25,000 nt of DNA from Actinidia chinensis (GCA_009663005.1 VIGQ01000463.1:1-25000), one strand, 5' to 3'. Positions 9,903-20,039 are shown, counted from the stretch's first letter. The notes: generated by a model from the sequence alone, not told the origin. Made by a program: numbers and translations.

Positions 9903-10270
9903 CCTCAGATTTTTTTTTAGTTTTGTTTTAGTTTTTTTATTATTTTTTAATTATTTTTTTAATCTAATTCTTTTTTTCTCCGTTTTTAATATTATTTTTG
10001 TTGGGTTTTTTTAGTTTTTTTTAATTATTACTTTTTCCTCACAAATGCCATTAAAATTAAAATTACAAATTAAAGAGAATACAACTTTACACATTTATCA
10101 TCATCTGATCATATATTTAACCACATTGTATACTTTTTTTACGTTTGTATGTATACTTAATAAACATATCTTATAATTCCTTACTTAACGGCCATTTGGA
10201 TTCCTACTTTTTTTTAAAAAATAGTATTTTAACTTTCCGGAGTTTTTAATTTTTTGATTAACAAATCATT
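9903..10270 (+). repeat. Internal direct duplication of left-arm sequence
   Basis: This segment repeats, in the same orientation, the T-rich part of the left arm starting near 9450. Shared landmarks in order are TTTTTTAATCTAATT, TGTTGGGTTTTTTT, AGAGAA(C/T)ACAA, AATCTGATCAT or the equivalent CATCTGATCAT, and TTTTTTTAAAAAAT. Offset is about 450 bases. Together with the right arm, the element holds three versions of the arm sequence. Confidence 0.55.
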
Positions 10271-10380
10271 TTAAGCAAATTTTAGCAAAGTCATCTAAAA
10301 TTTAGTAAGTTTCGGCACTCTAATGGACTTAACTTTTAATATCTGATTGTCTATTTTCTTTTAAGAAATCAAGATCTGGA

Positions 10381-10431
10381 CGGGGGTGGGGGGGGGGTGG
10401 GGGGGGGGGTGGGGTTGTGGGGGATGGACTA
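10381..10431 (+). repeat. G-rich tract with quadruplex potential
   Basis: Runs of three to ten G separated by single T or short spacers fill this stretch, satisfying the usual four-run pattern for a G-quadruplex. About 50-120 bases downstream (10482-10560) a C-rich stretch could pair with it. The open frame across both is low-complexity and not credible as a gene. Confidence 0.8.
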
Positions 10432-11011
10432 AGATTAGCCCCCTCATCCAGTTGGCCTTCCCATCCAATTTTTTGTTCTGCCCCGCTCCCCCCGTCATTC
10501 CCCCACCGTCCTACCCCCTCCCTCCCAGATTCTCATTTTTTTTTTCCCCCCCTTCCTTGTACCCCCATTAAATATATTTGACCTTTTCTTATCCTGTCTA
10601 GCATTTTCCCTCCGCGAAGTAATCCATCTCCTTAAATATCAACTAAAAAGTTTGTTACAATTTTTTAATATAAATGATCAAATTATTTGTGAACTTAGAT
10701 TTGTGTTCCTTTTTTATTTTTATATTTATTTATTTTTTATTAAAAATTAATTAATGTCAAAAAATTAAAAAACACAATATATAATAAAATATTTATCCAA
10801 AAAAAATTAATAAAAAATAATTTAGATTAGAAATAAATAAAAATATTAAAAGAAAACTAAAAAAAAAAAACTAAAAAACAGCACGGGGGGTGGGGGTGTG
10901 GTTGGGGGTGGGGGCTGGGGTCAGGGCATAATGGCATTTTTGCTCTTCACAGGGTGGTCAGTACAATTATGAAAACCTCAGGGGTGTGAAGAAGTTATTC
11001 CCTACTTAACC

Positions 11012-11457
11012 TAGCCCTCACCTCGTCTCTAGATTCATCTTGTCAAAGAGTGATTTAAGGATGGGACCCTCAAGGAACCAAAAACCACTGAACTAACCTT
11101 CATTGCTGAAGGCTACCAAGTTGGGTCAGTTCAGTGCACAGATTCTCCTTGTTTTGAGCTTTCACACAATTGGCATTTCCACTTTCGAAGCCGTAGAATT
11201 TGGTGGTCATTATGGACCACATGTTAGTCGCTATTTGGTGACGTGATGAGTTCTGTGACCTAGATCCCTGAACCAGCAGCACACTTTAACCCCACTTTGA
11301 AAATCTAGGACAAACAGAAATGATAAAGAAGTATTATGTTAACTAGTTAATTTATCAATTGATTAAGAACACAACTATGCCTCCATGCTTCACCCAGGGT
11401 TCCTTTTGGTTGCCCATCCTGCGGTTTACTATTATACGAAATGCCCGGCAACTCTCT
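11012..11457. other. Intergenic sequence, nothing recognised
   Basis: Slightly less AT-rich than its neighbours. A 60-codon minus frame at 11100-11282 starts with ATG at the right but shows no recognisable motif. I cannot support a gene here. Confidence 0.45.
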
Positions 11458-11460
11458 TTA

Positions 11461-11912
11461 GGACCTGTTTTGGCTGGAGTATAGTTAAGGGGATACAATT
11501 TTTTCCTCTCCGAATAACTCTCCTATCCGGCGTTTGATGGTTTAAAAACTCTCGGATAACCTTTCTTCCTCAGTAACTTTTTTCCGACGGACGGATATGG
11601 CAATAATTTTTGAGTACCCTTACCCTAACCAAAAGTTATCCGAAATGGATAGAGGCGGATATCTATATCTATAATATTATATGTATGAATACTTTATATT
11701 AGATATTTCTTATGTAATAGATTTTTCATATCTCGATATTTTACATTTTTTCTTTTCTTCTTAATCTCCCACCCTTATCCAGCTCATTCTCAAAAAGTAT
11801 CCAAATAATTTAAACGTTATCCCCTCCAAAATTATTCCTTCTTAAAATTTATTTTCCCTTCTAAAACTTATCCCCAATCCCCTGAATGCTATTTTCGTCA
11901 GCAAAATAACCC
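11461..11912. mobile_element. Tourist-like (PIF/Harbinger) MITE, degraded
   Basis: The left end GGACCTGTTTTGGCTGGAGT and the right end GTCAGCAAAATAACCC are inverse-complementary with several changes. Further in, TTAAGGGGATA pairs with TTATCCCCAATCCCC. TTA stands directly outside both ends (11458-11460 and 11913-11915), the three-base TWA duplication of Tourist elements. GGNCCTGTTTGGCTG-type starts are typical of plant MITEs. No coding capacity. Confidence 0.55.
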
Positions 11913-11915
11913 TTA

Positions 11916-12675
11916 CGTAAAGAAATGAGCGCATATTAGAAGTTTTAATACTATTATACTACATTGGGTATGTAGTTGTAGCATAGTAATTTCTAATTTC
12001 AAATTTTCAACTTAATCAAATTCTATTTTTAATAAGATAATTTTATATTTTACCTCTGTAATTTTTCACTCGTTTCACTTTTATTTCTCATATTTTTTTG
12101 AATATTTTAATTCTGAACTTTGAAATTCATTGGCCAATGTTAAACCTTCATATCCGTCACTCCTGTTCAGAATTTGTAAATATAAATAGCCATATAAACA
12201 CGCAAATGACCTCTTAAGAATTTTAATTAATATAAATATAATTATATTTTTTTTAATAAATTTTTTTATCATCATTTAATTAAAATCTTAAAATTTAAAG
12301 TATTTTTCACACGCTTGTAACTTGTAGCATTTGGCCATCCAATATGCATCATTTATTGACTTTCGATACCCAAACTCGACTATATGTTTTCCTTTTCCTG
12401 CCTCTACTTAGGTAAGGATACCTCCACACTTCAACTATTTTATTTTTGCTCTATTAATGGGCAAAAGTAATATTAAAAAAAATTAAAAATTAAATTTTGG
12501 ACTGCAACGAAAACTTAAGAGTACATATTGATTAATATGTGTCTCTAAGACATACAGTTATGCATTTTTTGATACTAAGCCGAACATGATCTGTAATATT
12601 AGTCTAAAACCATTATCTTCGTAACTAATCATAGTATTCATAACAATTATACCACCCCACACTCGTTCGTACTAG
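11916..12675. other. AT-rich intergenic sequence
   Basis: No gene, RNA or transposon terminus recognised. A 64-codon minus frame at 12081-12275 is lysine- and isoleucine-rich, as expected by chance in AT-rich DNA. Confidence 0.5.
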
Positions 12676-12684
12676 ATATAATAA
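12676..12684 (+). repeat. Left target-site duplication of the third long-TIR element
   Basis: ATATAATAA precedes the terminal GGGTGAATTA and matches ATATAAAAA at 15902-15910 in eight of nine positions. The sequence is low in complexity, which tempers the weight. Confidence 0.65.
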
Positions 12685-12855
12685 GGGTGAATTAACAACA
12701 AACACTGACCTCCCCTGAGGTTTGGTCTTTTAATACCAAAGTACCCTACCCACCCGTTTGAAATTTACACTGACACTGACAATTCCCCTGACGTTTGAAA
12801 TATTATCTTTCCAAGCCCCTGAGACCCTAATCTTTTTACAAATGACCAAGATACC

Positions 12856-13040
12856 CCCCACTCTCTCTCTCATTTCCCTCCACTCTCTCTCTCTTGGACT
12901 CATGTATTTTTTATTTTATTTTACATCCCTCCACTCTCTCTCTCTTTACTACTCATATTTTTATTTTTTATTTCTATTTTTACATGCCCTCCACTCTCTC
13001 TCTCTCTCTTTACTCATTTATTTTTATTTTTATTTTTACT
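12856..13040 (+). repeat. Minisatellite expansion in the left arm
   Basis: The unit CCCTCCACTCTCTCTCTC plus a T-rich tail ending in TTTACAT occurs at about 12876, 12927 and 12987, with a partial unit at 12856. Spacing is 50-60 bases. The right arm has only about two units, so the array grew on one side. The 112-codon frame through it (12758-13096) is repeat-driven, alternating LHSLSL and Phe/Tyr runs. Confidence 0.75.
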
Positions 13041-13620
13041 TTGTAATTATTATTAATTTTAAATACCCATTGATTTCTTTTTTTAAACAAAAATAAATTT
13101 CACTGTTTGTTTACTTTTTTCTTATTTTTTTTCTTTTCGTACCCTTTATTTTTTTCTATTTTCTTATTATTATATTTTTAAAACCATTGATTTCTTTTTT
13201 TAACAAAAATTTACCCTTTTTTGTTACGTTTTTTTACCATTTTATTTCTTTTTATTTTTTATTATTATTTTTTACTTTTAATACCTTTTGATTTATTTTT
13301 AATTTTTAATTTTTTATTTTCTTTAATACCTTTAGATTATTTTTTTTTTTTGATCACAAAAGTGAAGAACACAGACGAAGCAGTTTGCCTTTGTTTTTTC
13401 CCTCCCCCCCTCACTCTTTCCGTGACCGTGTTTTACTTTTTATTTTTATAAAATTTTGGACTTTGCTTTTATGTATGAGTTTAAATTGAACGATTCATGA
13501 ACTGTGGGATGACATTAAAGAGACATTTAAATGAGATGATCTAATGTATTAGAAAGTTTGGAGGAGCTAAAGTGGTGATTTCTATAAAACATTAAAATCT
13601 CGTTTCTTTTCCTTCCGCCT

Positions 13621-13800
13621 AAGCAAAGGAAAGGAAAGAAAAAGAAAAAGAAAAATAATATATAATTAAAATATATATTTATATATATAAATATACTTTT
13701 ATAAAAATCTATAAATAGGGTAGGAAGGAATCTGCTCGGATGAAGGAAGAGAAGAAGGAAAGAAAGAGAAGAAAGAGAGAGAAAGAAATGGGAGAAATTA
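13621..13800 (+). repeat. Purine-rich low-complexity stretches in the LTR
   Basis: Two GGAAAGAAAGAGAAG-type runs flank an AT run and the TATA box. They resemble the longer purine block in the other LTR at 16385-16745. Confidence 0.7.
13709..13718 (+). promoter_or_regulatory. LTR TATA box
   Basis: CTATAAATAG is an excellent plant TATA-box match. Placed about 290 bases into the LTR and just ahead of a purine-rich leader, it suits the U3/R boundary, with initiation expected near 13740. This also argues that the LTR begins well upstream of 13733. Confidence 0.6.
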
Positions 13801-14422
13801 TATGTGGGTAAAGTTTTGATCATGAAAGATAGTGGTGGTAGATCAACGGTGAGATGACTTTGGTATCAATGCAAAAAAAATTTTAGTATGATGATCATGG
13901 AAGCCTGAATCTTCATCTCCAAACGGTGTCAAATTCTATTTGATGTACAGGGGGTTAATTTTTGTTTGGGTTTTTACTACTTGGATTTGTTGTTAATAGC
14001 TTATATAAGTATATTAAAATATTATTGTTTTTGTATTAAACTGAAATGGAAAAATTTATGTTTTTGATAGTATATAAATTATTTTTAATGCGAAAATTAT
14101 AGATAGAATGTTGTAATTTTATCTAAAATTATTTTGCTTTAATATCAGATTATTGTCAAATTAATGCTCATAAATGCTTATAAAAATACTTTGACAATAA
14201 TTACTTGAAAATTGTCTCTTTAATGAATTATGTTGAATTACAACCATTGAATTGATTGATAAAAGTGATTCTTATGTATACTGTGAATATATTAAATATA
14301 AAAGTTAAAATACATGATTTGGGTTTAGAAAATGAAATTTGGAATGAGAAGTAGAATTGTGCTTAGGAATACACGCTAAAATATATGAAATTAGATGGCT
14401 TTAGATTAAGCACAGAAGAAGT

Positions 14423-14693
14423 CCTAAATGTCAAAGATAAAGGAATTTTATATAGACACGGTGAAAGTCAAAGTTGACAATAAAAATCTAGATGGCAAAG
14501 ATACGGAGGGAATGTCTAGCCCCACACGGTGAAAGTTCGGAATTGACAAAATAACAGCCTAGATGGCAAAGATAAACGGAGGGAATTCATAGCCCACAAC
14601 GTGAAAGTCCGGGAAATTGACAAAATAAAGTCCAGAGCAACGATATATTAGGGTAATATCATAGCCCACGGTGAAAGTCCGAAAAGTTGATGC
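14423..14693 (+). repeat. Four-copy ~70-bp tandem repeat in the LTR
   Basis: Copies begin near 14423, 14488, 14559 and 14632. Each carries CTAGATGGCAAAGATA or a variant, GGAGGGAAT, TAGCCCACA, GGTGAAAGTCCG and TTGACAAAATAA. The first and last copies are the most diverged. Confidence 0.8.
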
Positions 14694-15901
14694 GTGTTAT
14701 CCTCAACGTACTTAGTGCATAATAAGCATTGGTTTAGGTAATTGATCTAATGTGTTTATGCTCTAAATTATTGGAGTAATGCCTTGTGAGAAAAGAATGA
14801 ATTTTTGGGAAACCTGTTGATTTTGAGAAATCAAGGATTGAAATCAAAGTATATTTTGGATATAAAGGAAAGTATACTTTTATTTTAATCATGGTTTCAT
14901 AGTATAATTATGTCTCATGTTTTGGCTTGAAGCATCACGTCCCATTGTTAAATACTTTCAATGGTAACTCACCTTACTATAAAACAATGAATTTTCAGGT
15001 AACCTGAGGGTTATCCTGAGTCTTGAGGCATGTGGATGCCAGTTGGCTGTTTAATTTGATAACATAATTAAGTGTAATTAGAGGTTGTAATATTATTTTC
15101 GCACTCTGATGTAAATGACAGTGTAATTGTCATTTTTTTTTATTTGAGACTTTCCGCATGGAGTTTGTTTGCGCTTACTTGGCCGGGTCTTGGTTTGAAC
15201 CGGGGCGTGACAGAATCAAAGGGTTCTCCTCTTATTATTATTATTTTTTTTTTTCTTTAACTACCTTTGATCATTCTTATTTTTTTAATATCCTTTGATT
15301 ATTCTTTTTTAATAACTATTTGATTTTTTCCCTTTGTAAGACCCTTCAACTCTCAAAATGGTATTAAAAAAAATAATCAAGGGTATTAAAGAAATAAAAA
15401 AATAAAAATAAAAATAATTAAAGGGTATTAAAAATAAAAATAATAATAAAAAATAAAACATAAATAAAATGGTATAAAGAAAGTAACAAAAAGGGTAAAT
15501 TTTTTTTAAAAAAAAGAATCAAAGGGTTTTAAAATAATACTAATAATAAAAAGTAGAGTAAAAAGAAAAAAATAAAAGGGTACAACAAAAAAGGAAAAAT
15601 TAACAAAGTAAATTTATTTTTTTAAAAAAAAGAATCAATGGTATTAAAAATTAATAATACACAGTAAAAATAAAATAAAAATCAAAAAAGAAAGAGGAGA
15701 GAGTGGAGAGGAGGGATGAGAGAGAGAGTGGGGGATATGGTCTTTATAAAAATATTATGGGTGTTAGGGGTTTTCAGGGGCTGAAAAGATAATTTTTTTT
15801 AAACCTCAAGGGAGGTTCAGTGTAATTGTTCAAACATGTCCAGGGTACTTTGTTGTATTAAGAAAGACAAACCTCAGCGGGAGGTCAGTTGTAATTCACC
15901 C

Positions 15902-15910
15902 ATATAAAAA
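15902..15910 (+). repeat. Right target-site duplication of the third long-TIR element
   Basis: ATATAAAAA follows the terminal TAATTCACCC and is the partner of 12676-12684. Confidence 0.65.
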
Positions 15911-16092
15911 TTTAATATAACACTACACAATATCGTAATTAGTCACAATACTTCTAAGTAACATTAATCCACTTTTAAAACTGACCACAAAACTAACAAA
16001 AATATATAACTTACACAATGTTTCAAACTAAATCTTTATGGTCCTGATGTAGGAAAAATCCTATTTATAATGTAGAAAAAATCTAAAAAACC

Positions 16093-16097
16093 AAAAT
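16093..16097 (+). repeat. Left 5-bp duplication of the large solo LTR
   Basis: AAAAT immediately before TGTGAGACG is identical to AAAAT at 18686-18690. Confidence 0.75.
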
Positions 16098-16384
16098 TGT
16101 GAGACGCCTAATCCGTAATTTTATATTAGCTTAATTAGTATTATTTGGATAAGCATTAGCTAATTGAAGTGTTTTTATTAACCTTAGTTTTAATGAATGT
16201 GAGTGTGTGGATTTCATATTTTTTAAAACGTAATTTAGTGGGTGATTAATTAGGCTTAATCCATGACTAAATACTTATCCTAAGTGAGAATTAATTATAC
16301 TGTGAGTGCTGGTGAAAACATGTGTGGAGTGTGTGTATTGTTTTGTGAGCGTGTGTGTGTAGTGTGGGGTTCAAATGAACTTCA

Positions 16385-16745
16385 AAACTTTTAAAATAAA
16401 ATTAAAGAGATTTCAAAATTTGGAGAAAAAAGGTGTAATTTTGAAAGAAAAAAAAACAAATTGGGTTTAGAGTGGGGGACAAAAGATAGAAAGATCAGGA
16501 AACAATGAGTAAAAAAAAATAAAGAAAGAAAGAAAGAAGAAAGGAAAAAACAAATAAAAACAAAGAAAAAAAGTAAAATAACATAGTCGGTAGATGAAAA
16601 GATAGAACGAATAGAGAATAAAAAAAAAAGAAACAAACAGAGAGAGAGGAGAACGAAAGAGAAAAAGAAAAGACATAGAAGAGAAAAGAAAGGAGATCGA
16701 GAGGGGGAGAGGAAATTGAGAGAGAAGAGAAGCAAGTGAGAGGGA
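16385..16745 (+). repeat. Long purine tract in the large LTR
   Basis: More than 300 bases consist almost wholly of A and G, in GAAAGAAAGAAAGAAG and GAGAGAGAGGAGAA patterns. The minus-strand frame of 114 codons across it is Phe/Leu/Ser-rich and is a product of the tract. In the LTR it likely corresponds to the early transcribed leader. Confidence 0.85.
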
Positions 16746-17448
16746 AGGTAAAGAGAAAGAATTCTATTTGAGGTACTTTATACTCTCTTTCTTTGAATTA
16801 TTCTTTGAAATTTATTAATGAGTGTATTACGAAATTTGTTATGATATGAATCGAAATCTATGTTTATACATGTTATTTTATACATATATCTAATGGGTAG
16901 GATTTAATATGAATTTGAGAAGGAGATGAAAGAACCGAAAACAGAGAGCTGGATTCGCGCTTCTGTTATTTTTATGCTGCCTTGGAATATCTAGTGTGGT
17001 CGCGCCTAGGAAACCTCGTGTACCTTGAGTTCAAATTATCAATGGATGAATTTTTAGTCCTGTGCCTATCGTTGCCAATGTGTTTCAGCCTTCTGAATCT
17101 AATTATGGGGTCAGTTTGGAAAATTTCGAAAATTAGAACCGTATTGGCAAAAGTGGTGATCGTAGTGATAATGACGTGGATAATAACGATCAACGGTGAA
17201 ACATGGTCCGATCTCTTGAAATTTCTAGGTTGTAGTTGGTAATATTTAATGCGAATCCATTGGCTAGATCTACAGTTAGAGGATTGATTAATTATGTAAA
17301 TTATTTTGTTATAGGTGATAAAGCGGATCAAATTACTCCTGGTTTAACGCGAGGATTGACGCAATGGTATGCCGGTAACAGGTGTGGATATAGCTGTTTT
17401 ATCATATTGAATTTCTTGTCTTTTAAACGTCTGGTTGATGATCAAATA

Positions 17449-17970
17449 TATCTATGAGGTGATATTGATTGATGGTGTTGATTATCTTTATGAGATGATT
17501 ATATATCATGTTGATAATGATTACATATGAGGTGGTCGGTGGGATTAAATACAGATAGTCTTATTCATATTGAATTTGATGTCCTTTGATGACAGGTGGA
17601 TGGATATACATATATATACATGAGGTGAAATGCTATATTTTGGTGCTGATACTATATCTATGAGGGGTATATGATTGATGGTGGTGATTCTATTTATGAG
17701 ATGGGATTATATATCATGTGTGATAATGATATCATATGAGGTGGTAGGTGGGATTAAATAACAGATAGTTCTTATTCATATTGAATGTTGTCTTTGCTGA
17801 CATGTGGATGTTGATAAATATACATGAGGTGAAAGATATTTTTTGGTGATGAAAATATATCTATGAGGTGGAGGTGAGAAAATAAAGTACTGCTGTCTTA
17901 TTCCTAGTGATATGCGTGTATTTTTATGATTGGTGATGCGTAATTATATATCTATGAGGTGATGGGACAA
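17449..17970 (+). repeat. ~205-bp tandem array in the large LTR
   Basis: TATCTATGAGG begins units at 17449, 17655, 17858 and 17949, the last two being shortened. The two full units share GATTGATGGTG, TTTATGAGATG, ATATATCATGT, CATATGAGGTGGT, GGTGGGATTAAATA, CAGATAG and CTTATTCATATTGAAT in order. A partial unit precedes the first, from about 17390. Confidence 0.85.
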
Positions 17971-18685
17971 TGCATATCTTATTTATTTTGTGTGTTTGCA
18001 TTGCACTGGAGGAAGGTTAGTCATGAGGGACTTTGCCTAGGGATGTGACCAGTAGGGGCATTCCTGATAAATGAGAAGTCGATACTTTGGCCCAACGTAG
18101 CTAAACGGCGCGCACATGTGGGTGATGCATTGGGCATTGACAGATTCTTATGGATATCTATGCTGGATGGTGTTTTTATATCATTGATATGAGGCTGAGT
18201 ATTATCGTGATCATGTTGATATCTATTTTTGCTATCTATGGTGGATATTGTATTTATATTATTCTTTATGAGTTTGCTTATATATTGTGGCACGTGATAT
18301 TTAGCTCACACCACACAGATTGTTTTGTCAGGTGAAGCCTATGGATAGCTTTGGTTCACGTGGTCATAGTTCTAGCTGTGGTGGCTTTTTCCCTGGTTGA
18401 GTGGAGTTGTTGGCAGAACTGGGATAGTTCTCGCCTTTATCGTTTTGTATACTTTTAGTTGGGTGATAAATGTCTTAAATTTACAGAGGGTATGTTTTAG
18501 GTAGAGTATGATAGATGTGAATTTAGGATTTGGTTTTACTTTTCACAGAATGGTTTAATAATATCTTAGTAGTCATTTGAGTATGTGGTGGATAAAGGTA
18601 TCGTTCGCAGGCATGGTGGCCTGTGCGATCACCATTATGCCTAATTAAGCATTAAATTATGTTGTTTAGGTTGGGGGTGTGCACA

Positions 18686-18690
18686 AAAAT
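18686..18690 (+). repeat. Right 5-bp duplication of the large solo LTR
   Basis: AAAAT directly after GTGTGCACA, identical to 16093-16097. Confidence 0.75.
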
Positions 18691-20039
18691 CCAGTTCTAA
18701 TCCAAATCTGCCATAAAAACAAGCAATTATGGCTCTGGTTGGTGGTGGTACCAGGTGTTTTTAGTTTTGTTTTGTACTTTTTATTTAAAATAAAATAAAA
18801 AGGTCAATCAGAATTGGTTTTTTGCTTAAGTTTTAGCTAAAGAAGCCATAAACGCACAAAAAATGGATTATTTTAATAACAACCTTAAAAATTATTTAAT
18901 TTTTAAGCAACTAGCAAACGAAACCCAAAAAAATATTGTCTATAAAAAATTTTTCGGTTGGATTCGGTTCGAACGACCGTCCAAGCTCGCAATGGCCTCT
19001 CGCCAAGCTGGTTCCTTTATGAACGGATCCAAAAACATGTAAAGGAATTATGACTTTGAAAAGATATTGAAAGTCCATAAAAATTATTTTCTCCAAAATT
19101 CAACGTAGACAACTTTTTAAAAAACAAATGTCTCAATAACAAAAAAATTTCCCCAAATTGATTTTCGACAAAAAAGCTTTATATTAAAAAAATAAATAAA
19201 AAAAAATAATTCTAAAACTCAAGGGGCCTATAAAATAAGTTTGTGGTTCTAAATGCAAATCTACTTGGTAATCCAAGCATAGTCCAAAATTAAATTTCTA
19301 GGGTATGACTCAAATTAAATTCAGCCCAAACTTAATAAAATAAAACTGTTTATATGATGCTAAATGCGAGCATGCCTTTATTATTCTCAAAATAATGGAT
19401 TCAAGGCTTTAAGTGGAATTCACTTGATGAAATTTTCGGTGGAAACTGCTCTGAAACTCAAACTAAATACTAAATTAAAAATAGAATTAAGATATACGTC
19501 GATATTGAAATGGATTAAAAAATAAAAATCATTTAGGACATACTAAAAATATAACTCATTTTTCGCAAGTGCAATTAAAGAAAATTAAAGATAACATAAC
19601 TAGACCTTCCTAAATAGAATTTTGCATCCGGTGAAAATTTTCTGAAGTTGAGGAATTTCAGTGCACGAGAATACAAAGAAAGTGTGTTGGATCCAAGTAC
19701 TTTCTAAATCTCATAAAGATCTGATCGGATCCTTGCAAATTATGGCATCGCAACATTAAAAATAACAAGGATTCTGATTTCTTTGATTAGAAATCCGGGA
19801 AATCACTACCCAAGAAATTCTAATGAAGTAAAAATACGAAAAAAACAGACCAGAAAAAAGCTTTAAAACGATTTGAAACATTACAACTAAAACTCTATAG
19901 GCCAGGTCCATGGAGACTTCATGTACCATTTAGAATTCCACCACTTGCATTAACATTCTTTTATTTCTCCTTCAATTTGTGGGAGGGATAAATCTCTAGA
20001 AGCTAAAACAAGAATTCAGATGCCCCAAACATGAAATCT
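18691..20039. other. AT-rich sequence without recognisable gene
   Basis: No coding exon, RNA or transposon end that I can support. A GC-richer island at 18957-19025 (containing GGTTCGAACGACCG) contains no tRNA fold and no open frame of interest. Confidence 0.5.

Larger units (their letters stand above)
9301..11002. mobile_element. Non-autonomous Mutator-like element with ~400-bp arms
   Basis: The left end reads GGGATTAACTTCTTTCACCC followed by CCCTGAGGTTTTTCATAATTG. The right end, reverse-complemented, reads GGGAATAACTTCTTCACACC followed by CCTGAGGTTTTCATAATTG. The arms (about 9301-9705 and 10600-11002) stay similar through a C/G-run block and a long T/A block down to AGTTTGTTACAATTTTT. Flanks TACCTTAAA (9292-9300) and TACTTAACC (11003-11011) share TAC-TTAA with one indel, a decayed duplication. 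The TIR core CCCCTGAGGTTT is shared with the element at 12685. There is no transposase. The interior contains an extra copy of arm sequence and a G-rich/C-rich pair. Confidence 0.75.
13421..15212 (+). mobile_element. Solo LTR of a Ty3/Gypsy-type retrotransposon
   Basis: The right end reads GAACCGGGGCGTGACA, the CA-terminated form typical of plant Gypsy LTRs. The left end is less certain: GTGACCGTGTTTTAC near 13421 may be a decayed TGTGACG start. Internal features fit an LTR: a TATA box at 13709, a purine-rich leader-like stretch at 13735-13795, a ~70-bp tandem array at 14423-14693, and a late CTCACC ... CAGGTAACC segment near 14970. No primer-binding site, gag or pol sequence adjoins either end, so this is a solo or truncated LTR. 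No clear 5-bp duplication was found. It interrupts the interior of the Mutator-like element. Confidence 0.6.
12685..15901. mobile_element. Mutator-like long-TIR element carrying a nested LTR
   Basis: The left end is GGGTGAATTAACAACAAACA followed by CTGACCTCCCCTGAGGTTTGG. The right end, reverse-complemented, is GGGTGAATTACAACTGACCT followed by CCCGCTGAGGTTTGTC. Both arms then share AATAC, AAAGTACCC, TTTGAA, TTACACTGA, CCCCTGA and CCCCCACTCTCTCTCTC in the same order, then long T/A-rich blocks with ACCTTTGATT or its complement. Ends, arms and 9-bp duplication fit a non-autonomous Mutator-like element related to 9301-11002. No transposase is visible. Its 3.2-kb length is inflated by the inserted LTR at about 13421-15212. 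Confidence 0.8.
16098..18685 (+). mobile_element. Large solo LTR (2.6 kb), Ty3/Gypsy-like
   Basis: It starts TGTGAGACGCCTAATCCG and ends GGTTGGGGGTGTGCACA, giving the TG...CA termini of an LTR. It is flanked by an exact 5-bp duplication, AAAAT. The start resembles TGTGACACCCC-type and the end the GGGGTGTGACA-type of plant Gypsy LTRs. The layout parallels the LTR at 13421: purine-rich block, tandem array, a GCTCACACC ... CAGGTGAAG segment, then a GC-richer tail. No retroviral-type protein is encoded and no second LTR is in the window, so it probably formed by recombination between two LTRs. Orientation is inferred from the parallel with the TATA-bearing LTR. The short open frames inside are not credible genes. 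Confidence 0.8.

Noticed and set aside
12758..13096. 112-codon frame
   Set aside because: Starts at a non-ATG codon and runs through CTCTCT and T-rich minisatellite units; composition is repeat-derived.
14423..14693. CRISPR-like array
   Set aside because: The copies are contiguous ~70-bp tandem units without unique spacers, inside a plant LTR.
13728..15217. GAATC before TGCTCGG at 13728 and GAATC after the LTR end at 15213 as a 5-bp target duplication
   Set aside because: It would start the LTR downstream of its own TATA box at 13709, and the U3-like sequence clearly continues upstream. A 5-base match over this distance is likely by chance.
16391..16735. 114-codon minus-strand frame that could be read as a membrane protein
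   Set aside because: It is the complement of a purine tract, giving Phe, Leu and Ser runs without real membrane-protein features.
18950..19030. tRNA-like GGTTCGAAC segment
   Set aside because: No cloverleaf arms, anticodon stem or acceptor pairing could be built around it.
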